Notes: generated by a model from the sequence alone, not told the origin. A stretch of 64,000 nucleotides of DNA from Plantago elongata (GCA_036897095.1 JAYMSP010000211.1:1-64000); one strand, 5' to 3'. Positions 12,707 through 25,627 are shown, numbered from the stretch's first letter. A program made the numbers and translations.

Positions 12707-14571
12707 AAGAAGGAGGAGGAGGATGAGCATCATCCGGATTAAGCCCTTGGCTCATCAACCGCCTAATCTTTGCCATCTTTCGATCGACACATGCCTGGTG
12801 AGTCTCAACTGTAGTCTTCAGAGTATCAATCTCGTTCTGGAGAGGATTTACAATGTTATCGACCTTGATCTGTGTGTAATGACGACCGGTAGATCGTGAT
12901 GCAGGTGACTGGCCAATGGAATAGCTGGCTGCAAGATCTACTCCTCGACTACCTACACCATAAACCTGATTCCTCTGATCTAGTGGGTTGACCTCTTAGA
13001 AGATTTTGTCCTGCTCTTCAACAGTCAAATCCTGATCGATCTCCATCCTCTCCACAATCCTCCTCTCCACCTCAGTCTACAATATTAATCAAGTGCATAT
13101 ATAAGTTCAAGTTGTTATCAAATTCTTAGAATTAATCAAGTAAATAAAAGAAAATCAGAAACTGTAAATTAAGAAAGGTTTGTACTGCAATCTGCTCTGC
13201 TCTCTGGTCCACCCAAGTGCCATTCTTCGACTTCCCCTTTCTCAATTAATGAAGGAGTGTAACTAGCTGGTTAGTCAGTTGTTGAACAAATTCAAAATGC
13301 ATAATGATTAGTGAATCGAGTCTGACTAACGTAAATGCAAACAAGTATTTGAAATAGACACATAAATATGGAAAAATTCATGTAATAATTCATAAGGAAA
13401 CTTACCGACATCACAACATATATGACAGGAGCTCGTGACCTATAATGGTGCCTGGCAATCCCCTTAACATCACGTGGCTCGCCCAGCCTGTTCTGCTGGT
13501 TCTTGTAAGCGTGATCTTGTACTTGGACATCCCAGTACGTGTTCCAACAGGCAAACTCTTCAGGACTTAAGTGAGAAGGCTTAGTGTGCCGCTTAGCTTT
13601 CATAGAAGCGACACAGTTTTTGTACTGGTTTGAGCCAAGACGCTCAAACACAGGCCACATAAGCCTCACCATGCGATTCGGGGTGTAAAACTTTTTCTAC
13701 AACCAAAATTACAGAACACAATTAAAGTGGATAACATACCACACAAATGAACAATCCCACAACATATACGAACATAAAAAGTGACTAACATATCACCCGA
13801 ACAAGTAAAGTGGCTAACATACCACACAAATTAACAATCCCACAACATATACTAACATCAAAGGTGACTAACATATCACCCGAACATATAAAGTGGCTAA
13901 CATACCACACATATTAAAAATCCTACAACATATACTAAAACATATCACCCGAACGATTAAAGTGGCTAACATACCACACAAGTGTCGACCACTTCTCTCC
14001 TCCTTCACAACATATATACTTGATAAATAAAATCTTACCCTGAGCTAGTCGAAGTAGTAATGTTTGGTCGAGTCATACAGTGTCGACCAATTCTCTCCTC
14101 CTTCACCTGCTCTCTCCCTACAAGTCTTAATGATCTTCGTCAGCTCCTCTAAAACAGACTTCGGTCAAAATGTGCAAATATCAATGAAAACACATAATAA
14201 ATGAAATAATTATAATTACTACATTACAAGAACATGTAAACGTAACATAATTTAAGTATTTACAAAATCTTAAATCATTACTTATCCGGTCCATTGATGA
14301 ACATCACCGGCTTCCCTAGATACTCAAAATCCTTCACTATCTGAAGGTCGAATGGACAACCATCGTATGGGAACTTCTCGAAGTCGGGAGATGTAGACAC
14401 AGACTCACGGTGTGGCGGGGTCTGGCTGACATGAGTCCCACCCGAAGTCTGGTTGCTGGAACCACCAACAATATCCCCTGATGGTGTACTACCACCGCCC
14501 GGTATCTCCCCACCCTCCGGGGTCCCACTCGATCTCGGTTGGCGATACGTGTACTTCATGTGGCGCGACAT
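12675..14571 (-). CDS. CACTA second protein, Transposase_24 (Ptta/En/Spm, TNPA-like)
   Basis: The start is taken at 14571 (MSRHMKYTYRQPRSSGTPEG). A Gly/Ser/Thr/Pro-rich N-terminus leads to a spliced body. The exon at about 13400-13690 carries MWPVFERLG and then CWNTYWDVQVQDHAYKNQQN with LGEPRDVKG, the hallmark of Transposase_24. The next exons (about 13190-13250 and 12675-13078) give WVDQRAEQIA and TEVERRIVERMEIDQDL, then a C-terminus ending in a poly-serine run encoded by a (TTC)n microsatellite before the TAG stop. At least one stop is present, near 14047 in the second exon (YYFD then TAG), and another near 13000. It would act with the transposase by binding the subterminal repeats. Exon borders are estimates. 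Confidence 0.7.
12678..12720. repeat. (AAG)n microsatellite encoding poly-serine
   Basis: A run of about 12 AAG/AGG units. Read on the minus strand it gives PPPP followed by a serine run at the very C-terminus of the CACTA second protein. Confidence 0.92.
13723..13987. repeat. 83-bp tandem repeat inside a CACTA intron
   Basis: Units begin at TAAAGTGG at about 13723, 13806, 13889 and 13958. The first two steps are 83 bp and the last is 69 bp because the third unit is shortened. Each unit holds ACATACCACACA and ACATATCACCCGAAC. The array lies between exons of the second CACTA gene, and its copies differ at only a few sites. Confidence 0.88.
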
Positions 14572-14684
14572 TTGTATGAGTATAGAAGGCATAAATATTA
14601 GTATACATATCAAAAGCATGAACGTTGCAAATAAAATCAACTTAGAAATAGTAAACAACATATAACACAATATATATTACAAAA

Positions 14685-17600
14685 CTATGATGCACACATA
14701 CCCTCCTCCTCGTCACCGTTGGTTAAGTTTACAAATTCATCATCATTAATTTGTATGTATTCATTAGATGCATGTACATGATTTCTAGCTGTATCATCAA
14801 CATAATCTCCTTGGTACGAGCTGGTAATTGATTTGTCTCTATGATATACTCTACCTTCGAGCGTGCTCGCATATGTATAGCAACCAACCAATCTGCCTTA
14901 TCGCATTTCAGACTGGGATATTCAAAGTAGACGACCTGGATTGCTTGATCAGTTAGGATGAATGGTTCGTATTTACTACGGTACCTCATCATATGGTTAA
15001 TCTCAACCATTTCGTACTCCTTGTGTGCCCTAGTACCAGTTGGATCCGGTTCATACTAGTCGTCATGAAACAAAAATGTGTTTTTTATAGGCAATCCTGC
15101 AACTTCTAGTCGAATAATTCTTTTCAGCTTCCCGTAGAAATCAAAGTTATCCCCTGATGAATTTTGATTTGCCCCCTTCACACAAACCCTACAATTTCTT
15201 GTGGACATGGCCGTGTTGGAATCCAGGGTGTGAAATCTAAGACCGTTGACTATGTACGATGGGAATGTGTGGACTACTTTCAATGGACCCTTAGCTAGAG
15301 ACTCTAAGTATAGACATGTGACTTTATTCATAGGATCACGTACATAGTTCTGAACCAATATGGAAACTCTGAAGGCAACTTATCGTCAAGCAGGTTTTCA
15401 ATTTCATCATCTGTCATAATTGGATTCTTTGAATACGATGTGTAGACGTTAACATGCATTCTAAATTAGGAAAGGTCTATATATATGACTATTAATTATA
15501 AACATACCCAGCATAAATCGCCATATATTTTTCAAATTCAGCACAATTAGAGAGGACATAATAGTGTGCTGCGTTGTACTCCCTCTCATCATTTCAATAA
15601 ATCTGACTTTTTTTTCCCCTCAGCTCTCCCAGAATTTCTGAAAACAGAAATTGCTCAGTCATCGTCCTCTTAAACCTCGAACGTATCAGCATTTATGCCC
15701 GGTCTATTGGATTTTGTCAACACTTTTGCTCCAAAGTAATAGGAGTAGAAGGTTGTAGCTTCCTCTCGAACGTAAGCATTGGTCATTGATCCCCCAGGCT
15801 TGTTCTTGTTGCTGACATACTTCTTCAGTTTACCCAGGTATCTGGGAAAGCATAGAAAGTTTAGATTGATAAATATTGTAAGTAATAGTGAGGTAAAATA
15901 TTGTCTTGAAGACGTACCTTTCGAATGTATACATCCATCGATACTGAACCGGTCCAGCAAGCCTCGCTTCATGAGGGAGGTGGACTGACAAGTGTTCAAT
16001 TGAATCAAAGAAGCTAAGTGGAAATATTTGCTCGAGCTTGCATAGAATCAACGGTATGTTCCTTTCAAGATTTAGTAACATTTCATCATCAATCACCCTA
16101 TTGCCCAAATTCTTGAAGAATAAGCTCAACTCTGTAAGAGCACTTCACACAGGTTTGGGCAACAATTCTCGAAAGGCAACTGGGACCAGCCTCTCCATGA
16201 ACACATCGCAGTCATGACTCTTCATCCCAAACATCTTGGTTTTCTTCAAATCTACCCACTCTCATAAGTTTGATACATAATTGTCGGGAAATTTTAATCC
16301 CTTCACCCAGTCAAACATTTTGTTTCTAGCTTGAGTGGTTATTGAGAAGCATTCTTTTGGCCAATGTGCCTTCTCATTCTTCCTGGTCAACTCAGGCCTA
16401 TTACACCAAGTATTCAACTCGGTCCTAGATTAAATGTGGTCCTTTGTTTTACCGAGAATGTTGCAAATCGTGTTGAAGCAGTTCTCGAATACGTTCTTCT
16501 CAATATGCATGAAGTCTAGCATGTGACGTATTAGAAGACTGATCCAATAAGACAAGTCCTAGAAAATGCTTCTCTTCTTCCATCCACATTTGTTTTCAAT
16601 TCTCTTGTTATGATCTCCCACCCAAGTTCATTTACCTTCATCAGACCTAGTGCTTTTATCTTTGCTAGTATTTGTGCACCAAATTGTTTTGGGGGGCCTT
16701 TAGTCACTACTTTGCCTTTCAAGAATTGAGTCTTGTTCTTTATGAATGGATGGTTCATTGGTAGAAACCTTCGATGACAGTCAAACCATCATTCCTTCCC
16801 ATTTTCCTTCAATCTGAAGGCATCAGTGTCTTCCAAACAATGTGGACAAGCCTTAAATCCCGAAGTTTTCCTTCCGGATAACGTAGAATACGCGGGAAAA
16901 TCACTAACTATCCACAATATTGCTGCTCTCTGAATAAAATTCTTCTTTGTTGACACATCATAGGCTAGAATACCATTTATCCACAGTTCGATAAGCTCTT
17001 TGATTAGGGGTTGCAAAAACACATCAAGCTTTTGTCCTAGATCCTTTGGCCCGGGCACCAAAGTAGTAAGAAACATGAACAGTTCCTTCATACACTCACC
17101 GGAAGGCAGGTTGTACGGAATCACCATCACTGGCCAACAAGAGTACTTTCGGTCATTTCCAAACGGATTAAAACCATCTGTACAAAGACCCAAATGTACA
17201 TTTTTAGGCTCAGATGCAAACTCTGGAAAAGTCTTATCAAACCCCTTCCATGCAGGTGAGTCTGATGGGTGCTCCATTGTACCCGCATCATGCTCCTCCC
17301 TTACTCTCTCCTTGTGCCACCACATTTTGTTAGCATAAGCGTTTGAAGCGTACAACATCTTCAAATGAGGTGCCAGAGGGAAATACCACATTTTCTTATA
17401 CATGAGATTTTTCTTCTGACGTTTATTTGAGGCGAATTCCTTGTAACGTTTTTAGCGATCATTCCCACAAAACTTGCATTCCAATATATTCTCATCCTCG
17501 CCCCAATAGATCATGCACATTTCAGGACAACAATCTATGGTTTCCATTGACAACCCCATTCCCTGCATGTTTTTCTTTGCCTGGTAAAAGTTACTGGGAA

Positions 17601-18246
17601 CTAGGTTTGGATCTGAAGTGAGCTCCTTCATTAGTTATACCCACTGATCAAAATTCGCTTCAGATTGATGACCATCACTCTTACAAGCCATTAGTCGAGC
17701 CAACAAAGACAACTCTGTGAGCGGGCACCCCGGATAAACATGCTTAGTTGCTGCATCAAACATGTCAAAGAACATTTGATCTTGAGGATTAGTTGGCTCT
17801 TCCACATCCTCACCCGTTAATGGCTCTGTGTTGTCGTCCATAAACTAATGACCTGCAACATCATACACCATTTGCTCAACTCGTTCACGATCAGAATTAA
17901 AATCAGATGTGGTACTCTTAGTATTTTTCATCACATTTTCCTTCTTTCTTTTACGCTTCAAGTTTCCGTAATACATGAAAGGTATTTGTGTCTCACCATG
18001 AGAAGTGTATACAAAATACTCAGAAACGAAGCGCTTACATTTCCAATGGTCCATCACCGTTGAATGAGGTAAATATTGCCTATTTCTACATTTGTTTTGG
18101 TTACAAGGGCACATCATCATCCCTTCACTCAAACAATTGGTTTGTGCCATTGCAGAAGCAATGAAAGCTTCAACCCCTTCCACGAAACGTGTCTCAAGTC
18201 TCCCATTAACAGTTTGTTGGTACATCCATGAACAATTGAGATTCAT
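14685..18246 (-). pseudogene. CACTA transposase (TNP2/Transposase_21 with accessory domains), damaged
   Basis: On the minus strand the domains run in family order. The transposase-associated Cys-rich domain is at 18246-17845 (SWMYQQTVNGR, then MCPCNQNKCRN). A linker follows at 17841-17635. The Transposase_21 core is at 17403-16789 (LGLCTDGFNPFG, then CPHCLEDTDAF) and continues through MHIEKNVFENC near 16500. DUF4218 is at about 16129-15670 (LEQIFPLSFFDSIEHLSVHLP). DUF4216 is at 15358-14729. This is the cut-and-paste enzyme of the element. The core frame is interrupted by an in-frame stop just after KTKDHI (about 16433) and by further shifts between 16160 and 16530. The domains are therefore readable but no continuous protein is made unless splicing removes the breaks, which I consider unlikely. 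Confidence 0.85.
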
Positions 18247-18744
18247 AATTGATGAGTAATAATATTAACATGCGTCTTCAATTATTAGATTTAGAACATT
18301 TATTAACTTCCATCTTTAATCATTATTTACACTTTATTCAATGCATTTCTCATTACAATTAGTTAAAGTAAATTCATACTCAAAAGCTAATGAACCGATG
18401 AATTACATACATTTACATTACAATAATTCAATATTTTTCAAAATTACATGCAACTCACGTTTAATACTACTAATTCATATAATCCTAACTAGTACATATG
18501 CGAGTCAAAATATTCTAGATATTAATCTTCTCCTAATTACTGATGATTTCGTTCATAATTCCGTTGTACCACTACAATCCACACTACTTCCACTACAGTA
18601 GATCTATCCACACGACTTCAATAGGATACAACAGCCCACGCCTCTCCCTCCACTATAAATACTGTGGAGAATATCTTGGTTCCTCACCATGCATGATGAT
18701 CCTATACCTCATAATCATCCATGAATCCATTCTGTATCAAATGA

Positions 18745-18939
18745 TCAACTACGGTTACAAGATTCAAAAACTTTGTGTTGCTGCATGTTTTCGATGTGCA
18801 AGGGCACATTCCCAACTACGGTTACACATGTCGGATGTGACATTGCAAATTCAACAAAAGCTTCTGCTCCTTTCACAAAACTCCATCGAACTCTCCCATT
18901 TACTTTACGACGGTACATCCATTCCCAATCGGTACTCAT
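18745..18939 (-). pseudogene. Second, diverged copy of the CACTA transposase-associated domain start
   Basis: This 64-codon frame begins MSTDWEWMYRRKVNGR and continues FVKGAEAFVEFAM. It parallels SWMYQQTVNGR and FVEGVEAFIASAM of the main transposase 500 bp downstream, so it is a second version of the same N-terminal domain. It lacks the MCPCNQNKCRN zinc-binding part, which has drifted to a different sequence. It may be an old tandem duplication of the 5' end or debris of a second related element. Confidence 0.7.
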
Positions 18940-19759
18940 TTTTAATCTGACACATATTAGATCTTACTAAATTCCGTCGTTATAATCATCAAACGGTCTC
19001 AAAACTACTACGACAAATAATTTCAAATCGAATCAATTCCTTATCTCAAAGTTGACATACGTAGTATACTACCGTAAACATTCAATTACTCAACTTAGTC
19101 AAAATTAACATAATTCCCAATATCAAAAACTAAAATAACGGTCACATAACACTCAACTAATTCTTAATATAATCCCACTACATATTAATATTTCAAATTA
19201 ACTAATTTATCTACTATTTATTCATACATATGTCAATTTGAAGTGTCTTCCGTCGAGGTTTACACCAACATATACGAATATAAATTTAAACTAATTTAGC
19301 TTCCACATACTTCACATATACATCATTTACTTCACATTATCATTTCATTTAAACAAATTTAGCATACTTCACATATTTGATTATACTCCATAATCAAACC
19401 AACATAAACGAATATCAATTTAAACTAATTTAGCAACTATACACTTCACAAATACATCAATTGCACATCTAAAACTAACTACATACTCAAACACTTGCAC
19501 ATCTAAAACTAACTACATACTCAAACACTTCAAAAGGTATAAAATTCCCAAATTTGAAATAGTAAGGGTTTTGCTAAATACCTCGAATCCGGATTAAACA
19601 ACTAAAGAAACTTGAAATTGATCGGACAAAGTGAATCCACATCTCACGAGCTTCCTAAAGACACCAAGTTTGCCCAGAACCGTCCAATGTAGCCGGAATA
19701 CCCAAAAATGGGCGGAGGAACCGAAGAAGAAGAGAAAAAGAAGTGAGTAAGAAGGTTGT

Positions 19760-20070
19760 TGTGTGCCGTTATATCCGTCTTTAGCGACAGATAAAGTATT
19801 CCGTCGCTAGCTAATGACGTATAGCCTTATCCGTCATTAGCTAGCGTATCCGTCGCTACTTTCAATTTCCATTTTTTTTCCAATTTCTCCGGTCAACCCA
19901 TCTAACGACGGAGAAATGTTTTCGTCATTATATTACGACGAAAAACATTTATCCGTCGTTAGATCTTCGACGGATAATTATTCCTTCGTAATATAATGAC
20001 GGAATAAGTTATCATTCGCTATATATCTAACGACGAATCGCTAAATTCTAGCGACGGATACTAACCGTCG
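19760..20070. repeat. CACTA right subterminal repeat array
   Basis: Many inverted and direct copies of the ACGGATA/TATCCGTC unit, matching the array at the other end. They stop about 35 bases short of the terminal inverted repeat. Confidence 0.85.
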
Positions 20071-20899
20071 CTATATTCCATCGGCAAACAGCTACATTCT
20101 TGTAGTGTCCTATAATTCCGTCTGCCACTATCCATAAATTGCAAGCTCGTTCTACACCTTTGTATTTTTTTGGGGTATCCAACGAATCATAGAGGATACA
20201 AGTGCTATGATTTGTCAAATCACAAGATCATTGTGTCTCGACATGTTATTTTTGATGAGACGACTTTTCCATATGCCAATGTAAAGACACAACGCTCGGT
20301 TGCTAATGAGGTTTGTAATGATCACATGCTCCTCCCCTTGGCTCAACCACCGGCTGCCCAACCGAACGAAGCCGCCTTAAACCCGAACCGCATGGCTACA
20401 ACAACGGCTGACCAAGCAGCGCTGAACCGACAGTGTACTTCTTCTCCGGTTCAGTCACCGCTCAGCCCGGTCCAGCCAGTTTCACCACGACCCAGTCTCG
20501 TTCAGGCCCTTGATCACTCGGACCAGCGGTTCTGCTCGCCAACTAGACCAGCCCAACAGCCGTCAGGATTGGTCCCGACCTCCAGCCCGGTTCGAACTTC
20601 TATCCAGCCGGTTCAATAGCAGCTTGGCATTACCAGCCCGGTTCGCCCATCGTCCGTCATGACTGGCATCGGTTAACCACCAAACAACCCGGTTCCATAC
20701 CACCCATAACCAGTTCAGCCCCCACCTCCTCGTAAATCTCGCTGAAACCCTAATTATTTTGGTCCGAATTATGTTATTATTGCAATGGTTCAGAAATCTC
20801 CTCTTCCTCGGACTCTGGTTGCAACACTTCGCGATCCAAACTGAAAATTAGCTATGGAAGAAGAATTTGATGCACTTATGCAAAATAACACTTGGGAAT

Positions 20900-22170
20900 T
20901 GGTACCTCGTCTCGTGGGGGTGAACATTATTCGGTCTATGTGAATTTTTGCTCATAAAGTTAACTCGGATGGATGTTTGCAAGACATAAAGCTCGACTTG
21001 TGGGTGATGGTAAAACTCAACAAGCTGGTATTGATTGTGGTGAAACTTCCAGCCCGGTAGTAAAACCTGCTATGATTCGAACAGTTCTCAGCTTAGCTCT
21101 TTCTAAGCAATGGTCTATTCATCAACTTGATGTAAAGAATGCGTTCTTACATGGTGATCTTCATGAGACAGTATACATGCATCAACCAATGGGGTTTAGA
21201 GATGCTACTCACCCCGACTATGTTTGCCTTCTTCGCAAATCGCTATATGGTTTAAAACAGGCTCCTCGGACCTGGTACAAACGGTTTGCAGATTATGTGT
21301 CATCTATCGGTTTCGTAAATAGCAAGTCGGATAACTCGTTATTTATTTATCGACATGGGGTTCATATGGCATACATTCTACTCTATGTTGATGACATTGT
21401 GTTGGCATCTTCATCAGATTCACTTCGCTGCTCGATGATGAAGCTACTTGCCTCGAAATTTGCAATGAAAGATCTCAGTCCCTTGAATTATTTCCTCGGT
21501 ATTAGTGTTACTCGACACAAACAAGGGATGTTTCTCTCACAAAGCAAATATGTGGAAGACATCATTGAGCGAGCTGGAATGTCTTCCTGCAAACCAACAT
21601 CGACTCCCGTTGACACAAAATCAAAGATGAGCAACGATTCTGGGAAGCAAGTTTCGGATCCTACACTGTATCGAAGCTTAACTAGTGCACTCTAATACTT
21701 GACTTTCACTCGCCCATATATCTCTTATGCAGTTCAACAGGTTTATCTTCATATGCATGATCCTCGTGACAATCATATGAATGCTCTAAAGAGGATTCTT
21801 AGGTATATCCAAGGCACTCTATTCATCATCATATGCCATTCTTACTTCTTACACGGATGCAGATTGGGGAGGATGCCCCGATACACGTCGTTCAACGTCT
21901 GGCTACTGAGCGTTAGCCAACACTATCAAGGTCCAGTTCCCAGGCAGAATATAGAGGAGTGGCTAATGTCGTAGCCGAATCTTGTTGGCTACGGAATTTA
22001 TTATTGGAGCTACATTGTCCAATTCACAAAGCAACCTTGGTCTATTGTGACAATATTAGTGCTATTTATCTTTCGGAAAATCTAGTACAACATCAGCGAA
22101 CAAAACGTATAGAGATGGATATTCATTTTGTTCGGAAAAAGGTCGGTAAAGGATAAGTTCGAGTACTGCA
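20900..22170 (+). pseudogene. Copia reverse transcriptase and RNase H region (fossil)
   Basis: Recognisable blocks are QLDVKNAFLHGDLHETVYM, LLRKSLYGLKQAPRTW, LLYVDDIVLASSS and LNYFLGISVTRH of the reverse transcriptase. An RNase H tail with VYCDNISAIYLSENLVQHQR follows. They belong to the Copia element on the right side of the CACTA insertion. Several breaks are present. Confidence 0.88.
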
Positions 22171-22288
22171 CGTTCCAGCTCGATATCAGATTGCGGACAT
22201 CTTCACTAAAGGACTTCCACAGGTTTTATTTGATGATTTTAGGGACAGTCTTAGTGTTCGTGGCCCTCCAGTTTCGACTGCGGCGGTG

Positions 22289-22455
22289 TGATAGAATATG
22301 TAAATATTAGGTAGAATATTTATCTTATTAGTAGTCTAGTTGGATTAGAGTTCGTATAGTTTAATTATTAGTTTCCTTATCCTTTTATAATTTATATTAT
22401 ATTTCGTGTATATATAGACAGTAATTAATAAAGAGAGTCAATGACTCAATTCTCA
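22289..22455 (+). repeat. Copia 3' LTR
   Basis: It begins TGATAG and ends TCTCA. It aligns with 9262-9427 throughout, with about 23 differences counted by eye. Confidence 0.88.
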
Positions 22456-25400
22456 TAATCTTACAGTACAGTATGTGAATTGTGATTATAGCCAATAGAG
22501 TAATGATAACAAAGTAACTAACATCTCTAACAGTCTGACACCATTACATACTAGACCTAGCAAATGACCAAGAACTGAGTAGTGAGTAATCTACTCTAGA
22601 GACAGTATATTCAATAGAAATTGGTTCCGGATAAACTATTAGACTTGATATGCGTCAACACGTGTAGATTGTGTGTCTACTAAATGTATTTTGATGCTCG
22701 TGTACACCCCTCAAATTACTCGTATATCATGTTCACTAATTATATATGATAGAATTCAATTTCATCTAAAAGATTGAACTTGTAGAGAATATATTGACCA
22801 AATCCTATCCGCACTCACTGTGAAATCAATATGGTCACAAACTGGACAAAACCACTAGCGTGCGTGAAATGAGTTGGGGTAATCATTCAAACATATTTCC
22901 TCATTGGGTATTGAGGCCGCACGTTTTCTTCGTGAAAATTACCAAATATACTACATGAATATAACATGACTTTAGTTATTGAATTGTGAGTGTCAGTGTA
23001 TACAAACATATATCCAATTTACTATTTTGAGGCATAAGATGTAGATAAATTACGTGAATGGATGGGTATTTCTGAAAATGTTGTCCGAAATGTGCGAGCG
23101 AACTCTGGTCTCATTACATGTCATTTGTCACAATTCCTTGTTGTAAAAGTCAGGAACTTGTCTCGAAAGTGATAGTACAACGCGGAAAGTTTCGAAACAT
23201 CTTAATCCATCAATTTAATTCACACGAAAGTTTGCCCATTTGCTCATGTGATGGACAAAGTTGATAAGAAACTGATCATTGAGGATGATAAATTACGATC
23301 AAGCGAGATGCAAACAAATCATAATGGCACATTGGCTATTGCCATTCGATCTAATACTATACACGTAAGTTTTGCAATCTGTTCCGTAATTGTCTTGCAC
23401 ATACCTCGTTAGTATCTCATTCATCTTAGAGGCCTAATTCAATCGGGATAATTAAAAAATTAATAGTTAAATTTTCGAGTTCGAGTCCAAGTGACAATTA
23501 AACATTTACTATGTCCATTTGGTTCTAACTTTTATGTTTATAGTGATATGAATAATTATCAGTGAAAACATTTTGAGAGTATAGCTTATAATATAGTACT
23601 TTACTAATTTGGTTATGCTAACTTTTGCTGTTTCTATAATCTATTGTAATTCTCGTAGTTTGCTTAAACTTTGAAGTAGTGAGTAGTGCCAGTTTGTTGC
23701 GTCAACAGGGAATTAATGTGGTCGGTCAATTATGAATTACTACTATTAGTTATTGCTCATTATGCACGGATGAGAAGCGTTGTTAATTATGTAATTCCAT
23801 CAATAAAGACTATAAACTAATTACAGTATATGCGTGGTGTTACAGAAGGCGTTTTCAACTTAATTTAGTGAGGAAAATGACCTCTATTTACTTATTTGGG
23901 GCTGCGTACAAGTAATAACGAGAATGTTATCTTATGTAAGTTTTTCGTAACCATGATATACATGTATGAGATGTGAATTTAAATTGAACTTATATTTATA
24001 TTTAAATTGGAAATCGTGTACATTGCGACGAGGTGGTGCATCCCCTAGAAAATAAGATTCTGGTGGCCGGACCTGTCGTAATTGTATTAATTTTCCGCAA
24101 ATTGGCACATATCAAGAAGATTACAAAACCATGTAGGAAAATAAATAAAACATCCAGCTAGCAGAAGCCTGTAGTAGTATGTTATTGATAATGATATGCT
24201 TTTAATGTAATCCTGTACTTTGCTTGGTATTGAGGATTCTTAATTCGCCTAGGTAAATTCTTCATCTATAATCTTTTTAACTCAAAATTTGTATTAATTA
24301 ATAAATTACTTTTTCGAGCTTCTCAAAATTAAATCACCATACTAAATTCAAATGCAAAAGCAAGGAAGAATACAGTGTAAGAAGTTATGTGATATACAAT
24401 ATGCAAGGTTGTGTTCTGTGTACGTGGCTATCTAAGGTTTAATACCTCATTGAAATTGAGTAAACAATACTAAAATGTATCAATTTAAGTAATTGAAATT
24501 CAAATATTTTAAATACCTTTTCCTTTTGGAAAATTTTATCTCATTTTTTAAACATTATGACACATTTTGAAAGAATTTGAAACATTTTCATTTCTCTTTG
24601 AAGACTGATTAACCGGAGGCCAAGGCTTACAAGCTGCTTACTGAAGTTGTGGAATTGCCTACAAATCTTTGTTTGAAGTTCTTCATCGTTGATTGTAAAA
24701 GACGGTATGACATACAACTTGAACCATTAATCTCAATTGGGTGAGTAAAAGTTGCAACTTCTAGTCTAAAGACGTCTTTCATTAGAACACTTCTATGTCT
24801 ACATTGATGAGGTTGTACAATGTATGAGAATACTTTCGAGTCCCAACTCGATAAAAGATCATCGTTCCTTTTTAAAAAAATTATTTTAACTTTGACTGAG
24901 GAAAAAATATGAATACTCAATCGGAATGGGGTAAGTAGTTGTTTTAATATGAAAGAAAATGACTCTTTGTTTGATCACTTTTTCCCAATTCCTTTTTCTC
25001 CCTGGAAGCAAGGTAAAAAGTTGTACAACTTTCCATTGCCAGCTTTGCATAAACACATCCAATTTCATCATGGCCATGTGGAACTTAATCTAGAGTACAC
25101 CATAATAAAATGCATTACACTCACAAAAATATACACAATATTAAAATCTAAATATACACACACAGTGACACAACTCTACAAGTCAACCTCAAACATTACT
25201 TTCAGTGAAGTTTGCCAAAATCTGCCAGGATAAGCAAAAGCCAGTTCATCTGTGACAAAAGCAGCTACCAAATCTCACTTGTATATTGCTCCACTACTAC
25301 TACTACTACTACTATATTTCTTACCCCCTTAATCTTCTTCCCTTATTTATTACTGTATTACCTTCATCATCTTTGACCACAGTAAATAAGTTTACAGTTT

Positions 25401-25600
25401 CAAAATGTTCAATTTCTTGAAAAGATTTGTATGTATGAGAAATGGAGAAAACTGAGTGACAACTAAGAGTATGCTTGCATATTACTGTTTGCTGATAGTG
25501 TTGAAAAAAATAGTTAGTATTTGGGACTTTTCCCATCACCTAACCTACCATTGATAACACCACTCTTCCTTCCCACTATCAATCTCTCACATTTAATATT
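22456..25600. other. Intergenic region left of the receptor-like kinase
   Basis: No gene is supported. Short open frames around 24.6-25.2 kb overlap on both strands and lack family resemblance. A (CTA)n run lies at about 25291-25315. Some of the right part is probably promoter of the kinase gene. Confidence 0.55.
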
Positions 25601-25617
25601 AATTACCTCCATTCATA

Positions 25618-25627
25618 TTATATAAAG
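25618..25627 (+). promoter_or_regulatory. TATA box of the receptor-like kinase gene
   Basis: TTATATAAAG lies in a C/T-rich neighbourhood, about 440 bases before the donor of the leader intron. This would give a leader exon from about 25650 to 26068. Inferred from position and motif only. Confidence 0.45.

Larger units (their letters stand above)
12035..20107 (-). mobile_element. CACTA (En/Spm) DNA transposon inserted in the Copia element
   Basis: The ends are CACTACAAAAAT and, inverted, CACTACAAGAAT, flanked by the 3-bp duplication TCC (12032-12034 and 20108-20110). Copia sequence runs up to one side and resumes at the other, so the insertion point is exact. Subterminal regions (about 12090-12440 and 19760-20070) are filled with copies of an ACGACGGATA motif in both orientations, the usual binding array for the element's own proteins. 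The 8,073-bp element carries two genes on the minus strand: a TNP2-type transposase with accessory domains (about 14.7-18.2 kb) and a Transposase_24-type second protein (about 12.7-14.6 kb). The ends look whole. The transposase frame is damaged, so movement would need help from another copy. Confidence 0.95.
9262..22455 (+). mobile_element. Ty1/Copia LTR retrotransposon fossil, split by a CACTA insertion
   Basis: The 5' LTR is 9262-9427 and the 3' LTR 22289-22455. A degenerate initiator-Met-type primer site (GGTATCAC) follows the 5' LTR, and a GCGGCGG tract precedes the 3' LTR. Parts in order are: gag (about 9841-10660) with a UBN2-type domain and a Gly/Arg/Gln-rich tail; aspartic protease (around 10948, WYMDSGASSHM); integrase core (about 11460-12030); the 8.07 kb CACTA insertion; reverse transcriptase (about 20900-21700, with LYVDDIVLA); and RNase H to about 22170. 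The order protease-integrase-RT places it in Copia. The element is clearly broken, with many breaks spread over its length. The two LTRs differ at roughly 14% of sites by eye, so it is several million years old if plant-typical rates apply. No convincing target duplication is left. Confidence 0.93.

Noticed and set aside
13723-13987. Possible CRISPR-like array
   Set aside because: The units are directly adjacent tandem repeats with no unique spacers, in a plant transposon intron.
23480-23500. GAGTTCGAGTCC resembling a B box of a tRNA-derived SINE
   Set aside because: No A box 30-40 bases upstream, no tail repeat and no flanking duplication were found.
24627-25233. Frames on both strands at 24.6-25.2 kb
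   Set aside because: They overlap each other, show no domain and have no intron pattern. More likely promoter-distal intergenic DNA.
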